Shown here: positions 26,305 to 35,517 of the stretch, piece by piece
How the letters are laid out: each line of letters begins with the position of its first letter
Position numbering within the stretch: position 1 is the stretch's first letter
Source: Fimenecus sp045595185
GTDB taxonomy: Bacteria; Bacillota; Clostridia; Oscillospirales; Acutalibacteraceae
Length of the DNA stretch: 64,000 bases
Assembly: GCA_045595185.1 (NCBI GenBank)
Contig: JAZNZX010000014.1
Span: 15,205-79,204, forward strand
Direction of reading: 5' to 3'
Notes under the pieces: model-generated
What the model saw: the letters and a program-made list of their open reading frames with translations, nothing else
The model's database searches: none
Told to the model about the DNA's origin: nothing
Position numbers and translations under genes: made by a program

Positions 26305-26318
26305 TCTACGCGCATTTT

Positions 26319-27122
26319 TCACCCCAACATTACATCAAGTAACATCATTACTGCGAAGCCGGAGATTATACCCATTGTTGCAAGGTATGGTTGTGTTTTT
26401 TTGTTTTTCTGACATTCGGGTATCAGTTCATGTACTGCGACCAAGACCATTGCACCTGCTGCGAATGACAGCGCATACGGTAGTATTGTTTCTATATAAA
26501 TCACTAATATTGCACCTATTACACCTGCAATCGGCTCTACCATTCCCGATGCCTGACCTATGAGAAAGCTTTTCTTTCTTGAATATCCTTCGCGTCGCAA
26601 GGGCACTGAAACAGCTGCACCTTCGGGAAAATTCTGAAGACCTATTCCCACAGCAACAGAAATTGCACCCATTAATTTTTCAGGTGTATATCCCCTATCC
26701 TGTAAAGCACCGAATGCCACACCAACTGCAAGTCCTTCAGGTATGTTATGAAGTGTAATTGAAAGAATCAGCATAATAATTCTGTTTATTCGGTCGTTGT
26801 CATTTCCTTTTGTTTTATTTAATCTCTTTCGTGTAAATGAAATTATTTTGTCCGATAACCATATAAAAATTGCACCAAGTAAAAAACCTGTTGTTGCTAC
26901 AAAATACGGTGGAATATGTGATGAAGCTTCTGCTCGTTCTATTGCAGGTTGAAGTAATGACCAAAAGCTTGCGGCAATCATTACTCCCGATGCAAAGCCT
27001 AACATAAAGTTGAGTAATTTTTGATTTGGTGATGAAAAAAATATAACACTTGATGCACCAAGAGCAGTCACAAGCCATGTAAAAAGCGTTGCAATAAGCG
27101 CCATAATAACAAATGTATTCAT
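26319..27122 (-). CDS. ZIP family divalent metal transporter
   Basis: The 267-residue membrane protein has about eight helices. The metal path signatures of ZIP proteins are present in helix 4 (HNIPEGLAVGVAFGA) and helix 5 (QNFPEGAAVSVPLRREG). A cytosolic basic loop (KRLNKTKGNDNDR) lies between helices 3 and 4. ZIP proteins bring Zn2+, Fe2+ or Mn2+ into the cytoplasm; the metal cannot be told from sequence. The ATG follows AGGAGG. It is a single gene flanked by repeats, with the 82-bp element only 14 bp past its stop. Confidence 0.93.
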   Translation of the reverse strand: MNTFVIMALIATLFTWLVTALGASSVIFFSSPNQKLLNFMLGFASGVMIAASFWSLLQPAIERAEASSHIPPYFVATTGFLLGAIFIWLSDKIISFTRKRLNKTKGNDNDRINRIIMLILSITLHNIPEGLAVGVAFGALQDRGYTPEKLMGAISVAVGIGLQNFPEGAAVSVPLRREGYSRKKSFLIGQASGMVEPIAGVIGAILVIYIETILPYALSFAAGAMVLVAVHELIPECQKNKKTQPYLATMGIISGFAVMMLLDVMLG

Positions 27123-27204
27123 ACAGCACCTCCTGTATTCATTATATTCTGTGAATACTTTGAGGTGAAAAAAAGATAGTGTTTTTCTACTGTCCTTTAG
27201 GATT

Positions 27205-27231
27205 GAGATTCTTCGCTATGCTCAGAATGAC
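27205..27231. repeat. Remnant of the MITE-like element (inner arm)
   Basis: GAGATTCTTCGCTATGCTCA followed by GAATGAC is identical to the right inner arm of copy 1 at 2557-2583. No partner arm is nearby. Confidence 0.7.
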
Positions 27232-27261
27232 ACAAAATTAATTGCCATTTTAACCAACAAC

Positions 27262-27281
27262 GGCGGGGTTTTGACCCCGCC
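27262..27281 (-). terminator. GC-rich hairpin after clpE
   Basis: GGCGGGGT pairs with ACCCCGCC, 9 bp past the clpE stop. It lacks a T-run, so it may be another palindromic repeat rather than a true terminator. Confidence 0.45.
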
Positions 27282-27289
27282 CTACCATT

Positions 27290-29602
27290 TTATTCAAAAT
27301 TTACTTGGATGTTGTTATCTGTTGATGTTACAAGGATTTTGTTCATAATAGTGCCGATATTATCTATCATAAGTGTTGACACTTTATCCTCAATATTTCT
27401 TCGGATAACATTACGAAGGTCTCGTGCTCCTCGGACATTACCGTCCATCTTTGACACGATTGCAGACGGTGTATTGTCATCATAAACGAATTCAATTCCC
27501 TTATCCTTAAGGACTGTTTTCATTTCATCCATCATAAGCATTGCAATCTTCTTATAGTCCTCATCATCAAGTGGGTTGAACACAACGATTTCGTCAACTC
27601 GACCGATAAATTCAGGACGCAAGAACTCATTGAGTGCTTTAAGGACTTTTTCTTTTGAAATATCCTTTGTAGTCTTACCGAAGCCTAATGAATTTTCTGC
27701 TTTCTGACTGCCTGCGTTTGAGGTCATAATAATTACCGTATTTGCAAAGCTTACAGTTCTTCCGTGAGCATCATTTGTCTTGCCCTCGTCAAGAATCTGA
27801 AGAAGAATGTTCATAACATCAGGATGTGCCTTTTCAATTTCGTCAAAAAGAATGATTGAATATGGCTTTCTGCGGACCTTTTCAGTAAGCTGGCCTGCTT
27901 CGTCATAGCCAACATACCCTGGAGGTGAACCGATAAGACGAGAAACTGAATGTTTCTCCATAAACTCGCTCATATCAAGACGGATAAGTGTTTCGGGAGT
28001 ATCGAAAAGCTCCATTGAAAGCTGTTTTACAAGCTCTGTTTTACCAACACCTGTTGGTCCTACGAAAATAAATGATGCAGGTCTTTTCTGAAGTGTCAAC
28101 TGAATTCTGCTACGCTTGATTGCATTTGCTACAAGTGTAACTGCCTCGTCCTGACCGATTACCTTTTCCATAAGTCTGTCTTCAAGACCTTTTAATCTGT
28201 TGATGTCCCCTTCAACAACCTTTGTTGCAGGAATTCCTGTCCAAAGATTTATAACCTTAGCCAAATCTTCTTCCGTTACATTGTTATCCTTTGCCTTTTC
28301 CTGAAGTTCAGGTGCTTTGCCTTCACAGACTGCAAGTTCGCCTTTAGTTCTATATAAATCTTCATAAACAGGGTTAAGGTCTTCGTCTTTTTCGGGATTT
28401 GCAATCTTTTCTTCAAGTGCTTCAAGTTCTTTTTTGAGAGTTGCTATCTTCTTTTCGTTAATCTCATTTTCGCTGATTGCCTTATTGCGAAGATTTGCAC
28501 AAGTACAAGCTTCGTCAAGAAGGTCGATTGCTTTGTCAGGTAAAAATCTGTCAGTAATATATCTTTCAGAAAGAGTTACTGCCTTATATACAAGGTTATC
28601 GCTAATCTGTACACGGTGGAAAAGTTCGTAATATCCCTTGATGCCAACAAGCATTTTAAATGTATCATCAATTGACGGTTCTTCCACTTTTACAGGCTGA
28701 AAACGACGCTCAAGGGCAGCATCTTTTTCAATATGTTTACGGTATTCGTTGAATGTTGTTGCACCAATTACCTGAATAGCACCACGAGAAAGTGCAGGTT
28801 TTAAGATGTTTGCGGCATTCATTGAGCCCTCTGCATCACCTGTACCCACAAGATTATGAACCTCGTCAATAAAGAGAATGATGTTACCCTCGCTCTTTAC
28901 TTCTTCAACAAGTCCTTTGATTCGGCTTTCGAACTGACCACGGAACTGTGTACCCGCAACAAGTGCTGTAAGGTCAAGAAGATGTATTTCTTTATCCATA
29001 AGTTTTGCAGGAACATTACCGTCGGCAATTCTTTGTGCAAGGCCCTCGGCAATAGCTGTTTTACCAACACCGGGTTCACCGATAAGACAAGGGTTATTCT
29101 TTGTTCGTCTGCATAAAATCTGAATTGCTCTTGCGATTTCAGTATCTCTGCCGATAATTCGGTCAAGCTTACCCTCTCTTGCGCGAGCTGTCAAATCTGT
29201 ACAGTAAAGAGAAAGCATCTTTCTCTTGTCATTCTTTGTGCCCTGCTTTTTCTTGCCCTTATTATTAGTTTTTTTGTCACCGTTAAGGTCCTTGATATTC
29301 TCTTCAGGAACATCCATAGGCATCATACCCATATTCTGCATAAACGGAAATGTTGATGCACCGCCAAGCTGGAAGTCATCACCCATACTTTCCATCATTT
29401 GTTCCATCTGTTCACTCATATCATCAAGGTCATCCTCTGTCATACCCATATTTTCCATAATTTGTTTAATTGGGCCAACATTCATCTCCATAGCACACTT
29501 GATGCACAAACCCTCATTAGTTGTCTTATCGCCTTCCATCTTTGTGATAAAGATTACGGCAGGTCTTTGTTTGCATTTACTGCAAATCATATTTTTGTTC
29601 AT
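27290..29602 (-). CDS. clpE: ClpE-type AAA+ unfoldase with N-terminal zinc finger
   Basis: The 770-residue product has a four-Cys zinc finger at the N-terminus (C7, C10, C33, C36), a Met/Glu-rich linker, and two AAA+ modules. Module 1 has Walker A GEPGVGKT (near 178) and module 2 has GPTGVGKTE (near 517), with a coiled UVR-like segment between. There is no double Clp N-domain. This layout is that of ClpE, which unfolds proteins for ClpP during stress. The clpP partner and a CtsR regulator are not in the window, and no CtsR operator is visible because the gene follows pgsA by 18 bp inside a long operon. Confidence 0.88.
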   Translation of the reverse strand: MNKNMICSKCKQRPAVIFITKMEGDKTTNEGLCIKCAMEMNVGPIKQIMENMGMTEDDLDDMSEQMEQMMESMGDDFQLGGASTFPFMQNMGMMPMDVPEENIKDLNGDKKTNNKGKKKQGTKNDKRKMLSLYCTDLTARAREGKLDRIIGRDTEIARAIQILCRRTKNNPCLIGEPGVGKTAIAEGLAQRIADGNVPAKLMDKEIHLLDLTALVAGTQFRGQFESRIKGLVEEVKSEGNIILFIDEVHNLVGTGDAEGSMNAANILKPALSRGAIQVIGATTFNEYRKHIEKDAALERRFQPVKVEEPSIDDTFKMLVGIKGYYELFHRVQISDNLVYKAVTLSERYITDRFLPDKAIDLLDEACTCANLRNKAISENEINEKKIATLKKELEALEEKIANPEKDEDLNPVYEDLYRTKGELAVCEGKAPELQEKAKDNNVTEEDLAKVINLWTGIPATKVVEGDINRLKGLEDRLMEKVIGQDEAVTLVANAIKRSRIQLTLQKRPASFIFVGPTGVGKTELVKQLSMELFDTPETLIRLDMSEFMEKHSVSRLIGSPPGYVGYDEAGQLTEKVRRKPYSIILFDEIEKAHPDVMNILLQILDEGKTNDAHGRTVSFANTVIIMTSNAGSQKAENSLGFGKTTKDISKEKVLKALNEFLRPEFIGRVDEIVVFNPLDDEDYKKIAMLMMDEMKTVLKDKGIEFVYDDNTPSAIVSKMDGNVRGARDLRNVIRRNIEDKVSTLMIDNIGTIMNKILVTSTDNNIQVNFE

Positions 29603-29620
29603 TATGTGTCCTCTTTTTGC

Positions 29621-30274
29621 TTAGTTTTTCTTTGAATTTTCTTTCATCTGTCTGATTGCACTTGGTAAATAGCTGAAGAATGCAATAAATGTTAACACAA
29701 CAGCCACTATAACAAGAATAAACATAAATGTTTCAGGAATTGTATATTGTGGATAGTACATACTGATAGCACCGATTTCAGGGCCAAATCCGATTATTAC
29801 TACCATTACTGCATAGAATACGAATGTTGCAAGTTTTCCCCAGATTTCTGCTGCAACAGGTCTTGTTCCCAATGCGATAAGTACAACGCTTCCTAAAATC
29901 ATAATGATATCTTTTGCGATAAAGAGCAAGAATACCCACGCAAAAGCCTGCATTGATTCGCTCTGTGCTTCCTTGAATTTAAGGAAAAGAACAATAGCAA
30001 GTGCAAAAATTGTAAGCTTGTCAGCAACAGGATCAAGAAGTTTACCAAGATTTGAAACCTGATTGAACTTTCTTGCAATTTTACCGTCAACAGCATCTGA
30101 TAAACCTGAAATGAAAATTACAAATACAGTCCACCAGATATAACCTTTATAATAAAGCACTGCAATTACAGGAATTAACAGAATTCTTATTACTGAAATA
30201 AGATTTGGTATTGTAAGGCAACCGTCAAATATTTCCTTTAAATTTTCTTTTAATGTTTTCTTTGTTTCACTCAT
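29621..30274 (-). CDS. pgsA: CDP-diacylglycerol--glycerol-3-phosphate 3-phosphatidyltransferase
   Basis: The 217-residue membrane enzyme makes phosphatidylglycerol phosphate. It has the CDP-alcohol phosphotransferase signature: SDAVDGKIARKFNQVSNLGK followed by LLDPVADK, giving the conserved DG, AR, G, D and D. About six membrane helices follow. The N-terminal 18 residues are a soluble helix. It lies between cvpA and clpE with 16-18 bp gaps, consistent with one transcript. Confidence 0.93.
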   Translation of the reverse strand: MSETKKTLKENLKEIFDGCLTIPNLISVIRILLIPVIAVLYYKGYIWWTVFVIFISGLSDAVDGKIARKFNQVSNLGKLLDPVADKLTIFALAIVLFLKFKEAQSESMQAFAWVFLLFIAKDIIMILGSVVLIALGTRPVAAEIWGKLATFVFYAVMVVIIGFGPEIGAISMYYPQYTIPETFMFILVIVAVVLTFIAFFSYLPSAIRQMKENSKKN

Positions 30275-30290
30275 AGCAATTACTCCTTAA

Positions 30291-31001
30291 TCAGAAGATT
30301 TCTTTTAAAGATTTTATGAACGGATTAATATTGTCAAGTAATCCGATTACATACGAATTATTAACTGCATTTGAAATTTCACTGTCTCCATTTGCGAAAA
30401 TGAGTTCAAGGAAAGTGCAGACAAATACAATAACAAGAACACCTTTGCAAGCACCAAGCACACCGCCGAGTACTTTGTTCACAGTTCCGATTAGTGGCAA
30501 TTTGAAAAGCTTTGAAAGTAATTTTGCCACCCATTTCAACGCGAAAATCAGCACTGCTGACAATATTAAAAAGAATATTACTGTCAATGCACCGACTGCA
30601 ATAGGCTTTGCAACTTTACCGACAAGCTCCGTTGCAAGATTTTCAGAGGAGAATGAGTAAGAACCCATATTTTGTACTAACTCCTCAACATCAACTCCGA
30701 CTGATGATGCAAAGGATGCCATAAATTCAGGAATTGAGTCTAAAACGACCTCAGCCTGTGCTGTTGTTGAAGAAATATTAAGTGTTTCGTCAATCTGTGT
30801 TTCAACTGTTTCAATAAGACTTTCTTCAACAAAACCGTCATAGGCTGCCTGTGCAACAACAGGACTGAACTGATAAGACACGGCAAGGGCAACGATTACG
30901 GCAACAAGCTCAAGTAAAGTGAGCATAAAGCCTTTTTTTGCTGCTGTAAAAATAAACGCTGCAAAAATAGTTACTAAAATAACATCTAAAATAATACTCA
31001 T
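30291..31001 (-). CDS. CvpA family membrane protein
   Basis: The 236-residue product has four predicted membrane helices in the CvpA pattern: two at the N-terminus (about 3-45), a long extracytoplasmic stretch (50-120) and two or three near the end, including the glycine-rich GTVNKVLGGVLGACKGVLVIV typical of the family. CvpA proteins are tied to envelope stress and, in E. coli, colicin V export; their exact job is unsettled. It is 16 bp upstream of pgsA in the ruvC-clpE operon. Confidence 0.85.
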   Translation of the reverse strand: MSIILDVILVTIFAAFIFTAAKKGFMLTLLELVAVIVALAVSYQFSPVVAQAAYDGFVEESLIETVETQIDETLNISSTTAQAEVVLDSIPEFMASFASSVGVDVEELVQNMGSYSFSSENLATELVGKVAKPIAVGALTVIFFLILSAVLIFALKWVAKLLSKLFKLPLIGTVNKVLGGVLGACKGVLVIVFVCTFLELIFANGDSEISNAVNNSYVIGLLDNINPFIKSLKEIF

Positions 31002-31018
31002 TTTTTCACCTCTGAAAA

Positions 31019-32245
31019 TTATTTTTTATTATCGCTGACAGATGAATATTTGTCAATTTTATCTACTGAATAAACATATGTATTTCGTCCTGAAATCATA
31101 ATCTTTTCAGCATCGGTATTAACATCGGCTGAACCACAAAGCTTACCGTTTCTGTTGTTATAAATCTGTACCTGTTCATCAGTTAAAACACCTGTATATT
31201 TTCCGTCGGTTGAAACAGATTTTACAAGACCGTTAATTTCCTGAGTGAAAAGCTCTGAACCTGATTTATTGTACACCTTAATGATTTTTTGTGTTGTACT
31301 TGCGTATTTTGAAAGTACAAGAACTGCTGTATTATTATCGGAAATATAGAGTTTATATGGTGTATTTACCGATACATCAATTTTTTCCTTAACCTTATCC
31401 CCTTTTATAACCTCACAGATATTATTGCCAAAAACAAACAATGTTTCGTTTGACAAGAACTGGACTGATGAAACTGCACTGTCCGCATATTCAAAGGTGG
31501 CTTTTGGTTCGTCGTCATTTTTGTTGAAAATATGAACCTTTGAATAAACAGCACCGTTATTGACACCAAGAACTGTTACTGCAAAGTATTTTCCGTTATC
31601 GGAAACATCACAGGAAATAATGTTTTCCTTTGCACATTTCCAGACAAAAATTTCTTCTGCCTTTGTGTTATATACGGTCAACATACTCTGTGCATCCTTT
31701 GTTCTTGAACCGATTGCAACAGTACCGTCTTTACCCATAGCACCTGTAAGAATCATATATTGGAGTTCTTTTTCATAAAGCACTTTAGTTTTTGACTGGA
31801 CTCTGAACTTTTTAGCACCTTCATCAAAAATCAACGCTCTGCCACTATTACTGCTAAGCACAGGATGGTCATAATCGTGATTAAGGTTTGAAAGTTCCTT
31901 TGCAGTTGAATCAAGAACCTTTACTGTATCATCATAAACTAAAAGCAAGTCAGAATTTGTTACACCTGCATCAGTTATTTCAACACCGTTCATTCTGTAA
32001 GGATAACCGTCACCTGAACCGAAGCCTGCAATTGAAGTCCTGATTTGGTCGCTGATTGTTGAAAATGTTACACCACCGAACTGTCCTGCTGCAAGAACAA
32101 TCAAGAGGAGAACAACAAGTATTATTGCAAGAAGCTTTAAGGTTTTTGCACTTTTTGCACTAACGGTCAGATTCAATTTTTTCTTTTTGACAGGCTTTTT
32201 TGATTTTACCGGTCTTTTGTTTCTTTCTTCCACAATTTTCACCAC
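31019..32245 (-). CDS. DUF5711-like membrane-anchored beta-propeller protein
   Basis: The 408-residue product starts with a very basic cytoplasmic tail (KRPVKSKKPVKKKKLN), one membrane helix (LLAIILVVLLLIVLAAG, about 38-56), and an extracellular part built of short repeated beta segments resembling a propeller (for example NGKYFAVTVLGVNN, TDGKYTGVLTDEQVQIYN). This agrees with the DUF5711 family found in Clostridia, although I assign it from memory. There is no catalytic motif. It lies between truA (3-bp gap) and cvpA (17-bp gap). Confidence 0.7.
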   Translation of the reverse strand: MVKIVEERNKRPVKSKKPVKKKKLNLTVSAKSAKTLKLLAIILVVLLLIVLAAGQFGGVTFSTISDQIRTSIAGFGSGDGYPYRMNGVEITDAGVTNSDLLLVYDDTVKVLDSTAKELSNLNHDYDHPVLSSNSGRALIFDEGAKKFRVQSKTKVLYEKELQYMILTGAMGKDGTVAIGSRTKDAQSMLTVYNTKAEEIFVWKCAKENIISCDVSDNGKYFAVTVLGVNNGAVYSKVHIFNKNDDEPKATFEYADSAVSSVQFLSNETLFVFGNNICEVIKGDKVKEKIDVSVNTPYKLYISDNNTAVLVLSKYASTTQKIIKVYNKSGSELFTQEINGLVKSVSTDGKYTGVLTDEQVQIYNNRNGKLCGSADVNTDAEKIMISGRNTYVYSVDKIDKYSSVSDNKK

Positions 32246-32248
32246 ACA

Positions 32249-32992
32249 TTATTTGTTATTGTAATAAACTTTGTTAAGATATAGTCCACAACCTGGGGCA
32301 GTAACTCCTGCGTTATTTCGGTCAAGACTGTTTATTATTTCTTTAATACTGTCCTTTTGAATTTTTCCTCGCTGAATATCAAGAAGTGTTCCGACTATAA
32401 TTCGCACCATATTATAAAGAAAACCATTTCCGCTGACACGAATTTCGACTATATCACCGTTTCTTGAAACACTGCAATCGTATATTTCTCTTGTTTTATC
32501 TGTTATTTCAGTTCCTGCACTGCAAAATGCAGAAAAATCGTGAACACCTATAAAATCCTTTGCCTGTTTATCAAGCATTTCTGCATCTATGGTGTAAGGA
32601 TAAAACAAGGCTTTGTTTTCATAAAAAGGATTTCGATATTTACCGTTATAAATTAAGTAAACATACTCTTTTCCCTTACAGTCATATCTTGCGTGGAAAT
32701 CGTAATCCACCTCTTTGCAATCATACACCGAGACAGTTGCCGGAAGATAAAAGTTCAATGCATCAGGTAATTTTTCGGTTGAAACCTGACATTCTGTACA
32801 AACATTACAACAGAACATATTTGCGTGAACACCTGTATCGGTACGACTGCAACCTATTATATTTTCATCATTTCCGCTTATTTTTCTAAAAGCATTACAT
32901 AATTCTTGCTGTACGGTAACTGCGTTTGGTTGAAGCTGCCAACCGTGAAAATCAGTACCGTCATATCGCAAGGTTAAAAGTAAATTCCGCAT
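32249..32992 (-). CDS. truA: tRNA pseudouridine(38-40) synthase
   Basis: The 247-residue enzyme converts uridines 38-40 of the tRNA anticodon arm to pseudouridine. The catalytic Asp is D52 in GCSRTDTGVHA. The typical start RNLLLTLRYDGTDFHGWQ and the later GNGFLYNMVRIIVGTLLDI are present. The ATG at 32992 has a GGTGAATA ribosome site; an in-frame codon at 33022 lies further inside ecfT and lacks one. The gene overlaps the end of ecfT by 32 bp, so translation is coupled. Confidence 0.95.
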   Translation of the reverse strand: MRNLLLTLRYDGTDFHGWQLQPNAVTVQQELCNAFRKISGNDENIIGCSRTDTGVHANMFCCNVCTECQVSTEKLPDALNFYLPATVSVYDCKEVDYDFHARYDCKGKEYVYLIYNGKYRNPFYENKALFYPYTIDAEMLDKQAKDFIGVHDFSAFCSAGTEITDKTREIYDCSVSRNGDIVEIRVSGNGFLYNMVRIIVGTLLDIQRGKIQKDSIKEIINSLDRNNAGVTAPGCGLYLNKVYYNNK

Positions 32993-33803
32993 TATATTCA
33001 CCACAGAAAATATTGAGAACAATTATTACTGCTATAAGCAACACCATAACTAAATATGAAGCATAGTCACTTTTTTTGAATTTGAGTGCATTCATAGTTG
33101 TTTTTCCTTTACCACCGTTATAACAACGACAAGTCATAGCATTAGCCAACTCATATGCACGTCTTATTGAATTGAAAAGCAAAGGAATAAACAAAGGAAT
33201 AAGTGCCTTTGCTCTTTTAATGAGATTCCCCTGTTCAAAGGATGCACCACGACTTTTTTGTGCACTCATTATTTTATCAACCTCTTCAATAAGAGTTGGT
33301 ATAAACCTTAAGGCAATTGTCATTATCATTGTGACCATATGAAAATCAATACCGATTTTCTTGAGCGGTACAAAAAGTCGGTCAAGACCGTTTGTAAGTG
33401 ATGTCGGAGACGTTGTATATGTGAGCATGGTGCTCATAGCAATAAGTAGTGAAATGCGAATTGCCATAAATAAGGCTGTTAAAACGCCACCACTTGTAAT
33501 TTTTATTTTCCAGAAATCAATAAGAGTAATTCCTGTTTTTACATAAGCAATCTGTAAAACTGATGTGATTATTACTACAAGTAATATCGGTCTTAAACCT
33601 TTAATTACCGTTTTGACAGGTATTTTTGATAAGGCAATAACCACCGTTGCTGTTATAAAATTAAATAAAAGAGAAACAAAATTGTTTGAAACGAACACCA
33701 TCACAATAAAAAGAATTGTGAAAAGGAGTTTCGTTCTTGGGTCGAGTTTATGAATTACTGAATTAAATGGGAAATACTGACCGATTGTAATATCCTTAAT
33801 CAT
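32961..33803 (-). CDS. ecfT: ECF transporter transmembrane subunit EcfT
   Basis: The 280-residue membrane protein is the energy-coupling T component that links ATPases to vitamin-binding S components. It has about six helices and the two coupling-helix Ala-Arg-Gly type motifs, seen as AQKSRGA and a segment near RRAYELANAMTCRCY. It overlaps ecfA2 by 8 bp. No S component is in the window, so this is the shared, group II module that serves scattered S genes. Confidence 0.93.
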   Translation of the reverse strand: MIKDITIGQYFPFNSVIHKLDPRTKLLFTILFIVMVFVSNNFVSLLFNFITATVVIALSKIPVKTVIKGLRPILLVVIITSVLQIAYVKTGITLIDFWKIKITSGGVLTALFMAIRISLLIAMSTMLTYTTSPTSLTNGLDRLFVPLKKIGIDFHMVTMIMTIALRFIPTLIEEVDKIMSAQKSRGASFEQGNLIKRAKALIPLFIPLLFNSIRRAYELANAMTCRCYNGGKGKTTMNALKFKKSDYASYLVMVLLIAVIIVLNIFCGEYNAEFTFNLAI

Positions 33804-34662
33804 TAGTCACACTCCCCTCAAAAAGCCTTTTGAGTTCAAGGTAACCCTGCTCAACTGTATATATTTTTTCACTCACATTATAGCCTTTTTCACGAAGCTT
33901 GATAAAAACTTCCGTAATCTGTGGCACAGAAAGACCAATTTCACGAAGTCTTGATGCTCGTTCGAAAACCTCGTCAACCGTTCCTGTCATTTCTACCTTT
34001 GAATCGTTCATAACAATGACTTTTGTGGCAAAACGAGCCACATCATCCATACTGTGAGATACAATAATTACTGTTTTGCCTGTCTTATCACGATAGTTTT
34101 TTACAAGGGATAAAATTTGCTCCCTACCTCTTGGGTCAAGACCGCTTGTCGGCTCATCAAGAATAAGAATTTCAGGCTCCATTGAAAGAACACCTGCGAT
34201 TGCAACTCGTCTTTTCTGACCACCTGAAAGGTCAAAAGGAGATTTCCCCAGCATTTCGTCGGGAATACCAACATACTTTGCTGCTTTTCTTACTCTTTCA
34301 TCAATCTCATCCTTTGAAAGTCCCATATTTGTAGGACCAAAGGCAATATCCTTATAAACAGTTTCTTCAAAAAGCTGATATTCAGGATACTGAAAACAAA
34401 GTCCAACACGAAAACGAGCATCAAAAAGAGTTGATTTTGACTTATGTATATTGCTTTCATCAAGGAAAATTTTTCCGTCAGTCGGCTTTAAAAGTCCGTT
34501 AAGATGCTGAACGAGAGTGCTTTTTCCTGAGCCGGTATGACCGATTATGGCAACAAATTCACCCTTATTAAGTTCAATATTTACATTGTCAAGTGCGGTG
34601 ATTTTAAAAGGCGTGCCTTCACCGTACACATATGTTAAATTTTCTGTTCTAAGGTGAGACAT
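33796..34662 (-). CDS. ecfA2: ECF transporter ATPase EcfA2
   Basis: The 288-residue ABC ATPase has Walker A GHTGSGKST, Q-loop FQYPEYQLFEETV, signature LSGGQKRRVAIAG and Walker B ILILDEPTSGLDP. The QYPE motif in the Q-loop is typical of EcfA2 (the A1 partner has QNPD). With EcfA1 and EcfT it powers uptake of vitamins or metals. It starts 3 bp after ecfA1. Confidence 0.95.
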   Translation of the reverse strand: MSHLRTENLTYVYGEGTPFKITALDNVNIELNKGEFVAIIGHTGSGKSTLVQHLNGLLKPTDGKIFLDESNIHKSKSTLFDARFRVGLCFQYPEYQLFEETVYKDIAFGPTNMGLSKDEIDERVRKAAKYVGIPDEMLGKSPFDLSGGQKRRVAIAGVLSMEPEILILDEPTSGLDPRGREQILSLVKNYRDKTGKTVIIVSHSMDDVARFATKVIVMNDSKVEMTGTVDEVFERASRLREIGLSVPQITEVFIKLREKGYNVSEKIYTVEQGYLELKRLFEGSVTND

Positions 34663-34665
34663 TTT

Positions 34666-35517
34666 TTACTGACCTTTCAATAATTCATCTATATTTTCTA
34701 CGAGTTCATCTATACTCAACAAATCATTTTTGAGTTTAATTCCATCTGATTTAAGCATTTTTGCCAACTGACAAGTCTGTGGTACATCAAGACCGATGCT
34801 ACGAATTTTATCGGTATCTGCAAAAACTTCCTTTGGTGTTCCGTCCATTAAAAGACGACTGTCGTCCATAACCACAATTCTGTCAGCTTCACAGGCTTCT
34901 TCCATATAATGAGTGATGAAAACCACTGTGATTCCGAGTTCACGGTTAAGGCGTTTAATTGCCCTCATAACATCACGCCTGCCCTCAGGGTCAAGCATGG
35001 CAGTAGGCTCGTCAAGAATGATACAACGAGGCTCCATAGCGATAATACCTGCTATTGCAACACGCTGTTTCTGACCACCTGAAAGCTTATGTGGTTCGTG
35101 ATTTTTATATTTATACATACCGACGATTTTTAATGATTCATCAACTCGTCTGCGAATTTCAGATGGTTCAATACCCAAATTTTCAGGACCGAATGCAACA
35201 TCTTCTTCAACGATAGTTGCTACAATCTGATTATCGGGATTCTGAAAAACCACGCCGACTGTCTGTTTTATTTTTATATCGTCATCTTCATTTTTCGTAT
35301 CCATTCCATTGACAAGAATTGTGCCACTTTCAGGAAGCAAAAGACCGTTCGAGAGCTTTGCCAATGTGCTTTTACCTGAACCGTTGTGACCGAGAATAGC
35401 CATAAAATCGCCTTCATTGATATTCAATGAAAAATCCTTTACAGCGGGTGCTAAAACAACACCTTCATCATCACTCTCATAACGAAATGTTACATTTTTA
35501 AATTCTATAATGCTCAT
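34666..35517 (-). CDS. ecfA1: ECF transporter ATPase EcfA1
   Basis: The 283-residue ABC ATPase has Walker A GHNGSGKST, Q-loop FQNPDNQIVATIVEEDVAFGPEN, signature LSGGQKQRVAIAG and Walker B CIILDEPTAMLDP. The FQNPDNQ motif marks the A1 subunit. It overlaps the upstream methyltransferase by 4 bp and is followed by ecfA2 after 3 bp. Confidence 0.95.
   Translation of the reverse strand: MSIIEFKNVTFRYESDDEGVVLAPAVKDFSLNINEGDFMAILGHNGSGKSTLAKLSNGLLLPESGTILVNGMDTKNEDDDIKIKQTVGVVFQNPDNQIVATIVEEDVAFGPENLGIEPSEIRRRVDESLKIVGMYKYKNHEPHKLSGGQKQRVAIAGIIAMEPRCIILDEPTAMLDPEGRRDVMRAIKRLNRELGITVVFITHYMEEACEADRIVVMDDSRLLMDGTPKEVFADTDKIRSIGLDVPQTCQLAKMLKSDGIKLKNDLLSIDELVENIDELLKGQ

Noticed and set aside
26142..26563. 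Two overlapping plus-strand frames
   Set aside because: They cross the 82-bp GC-rich repeat and the antisense strand of the ZIP gene, with no start signal.
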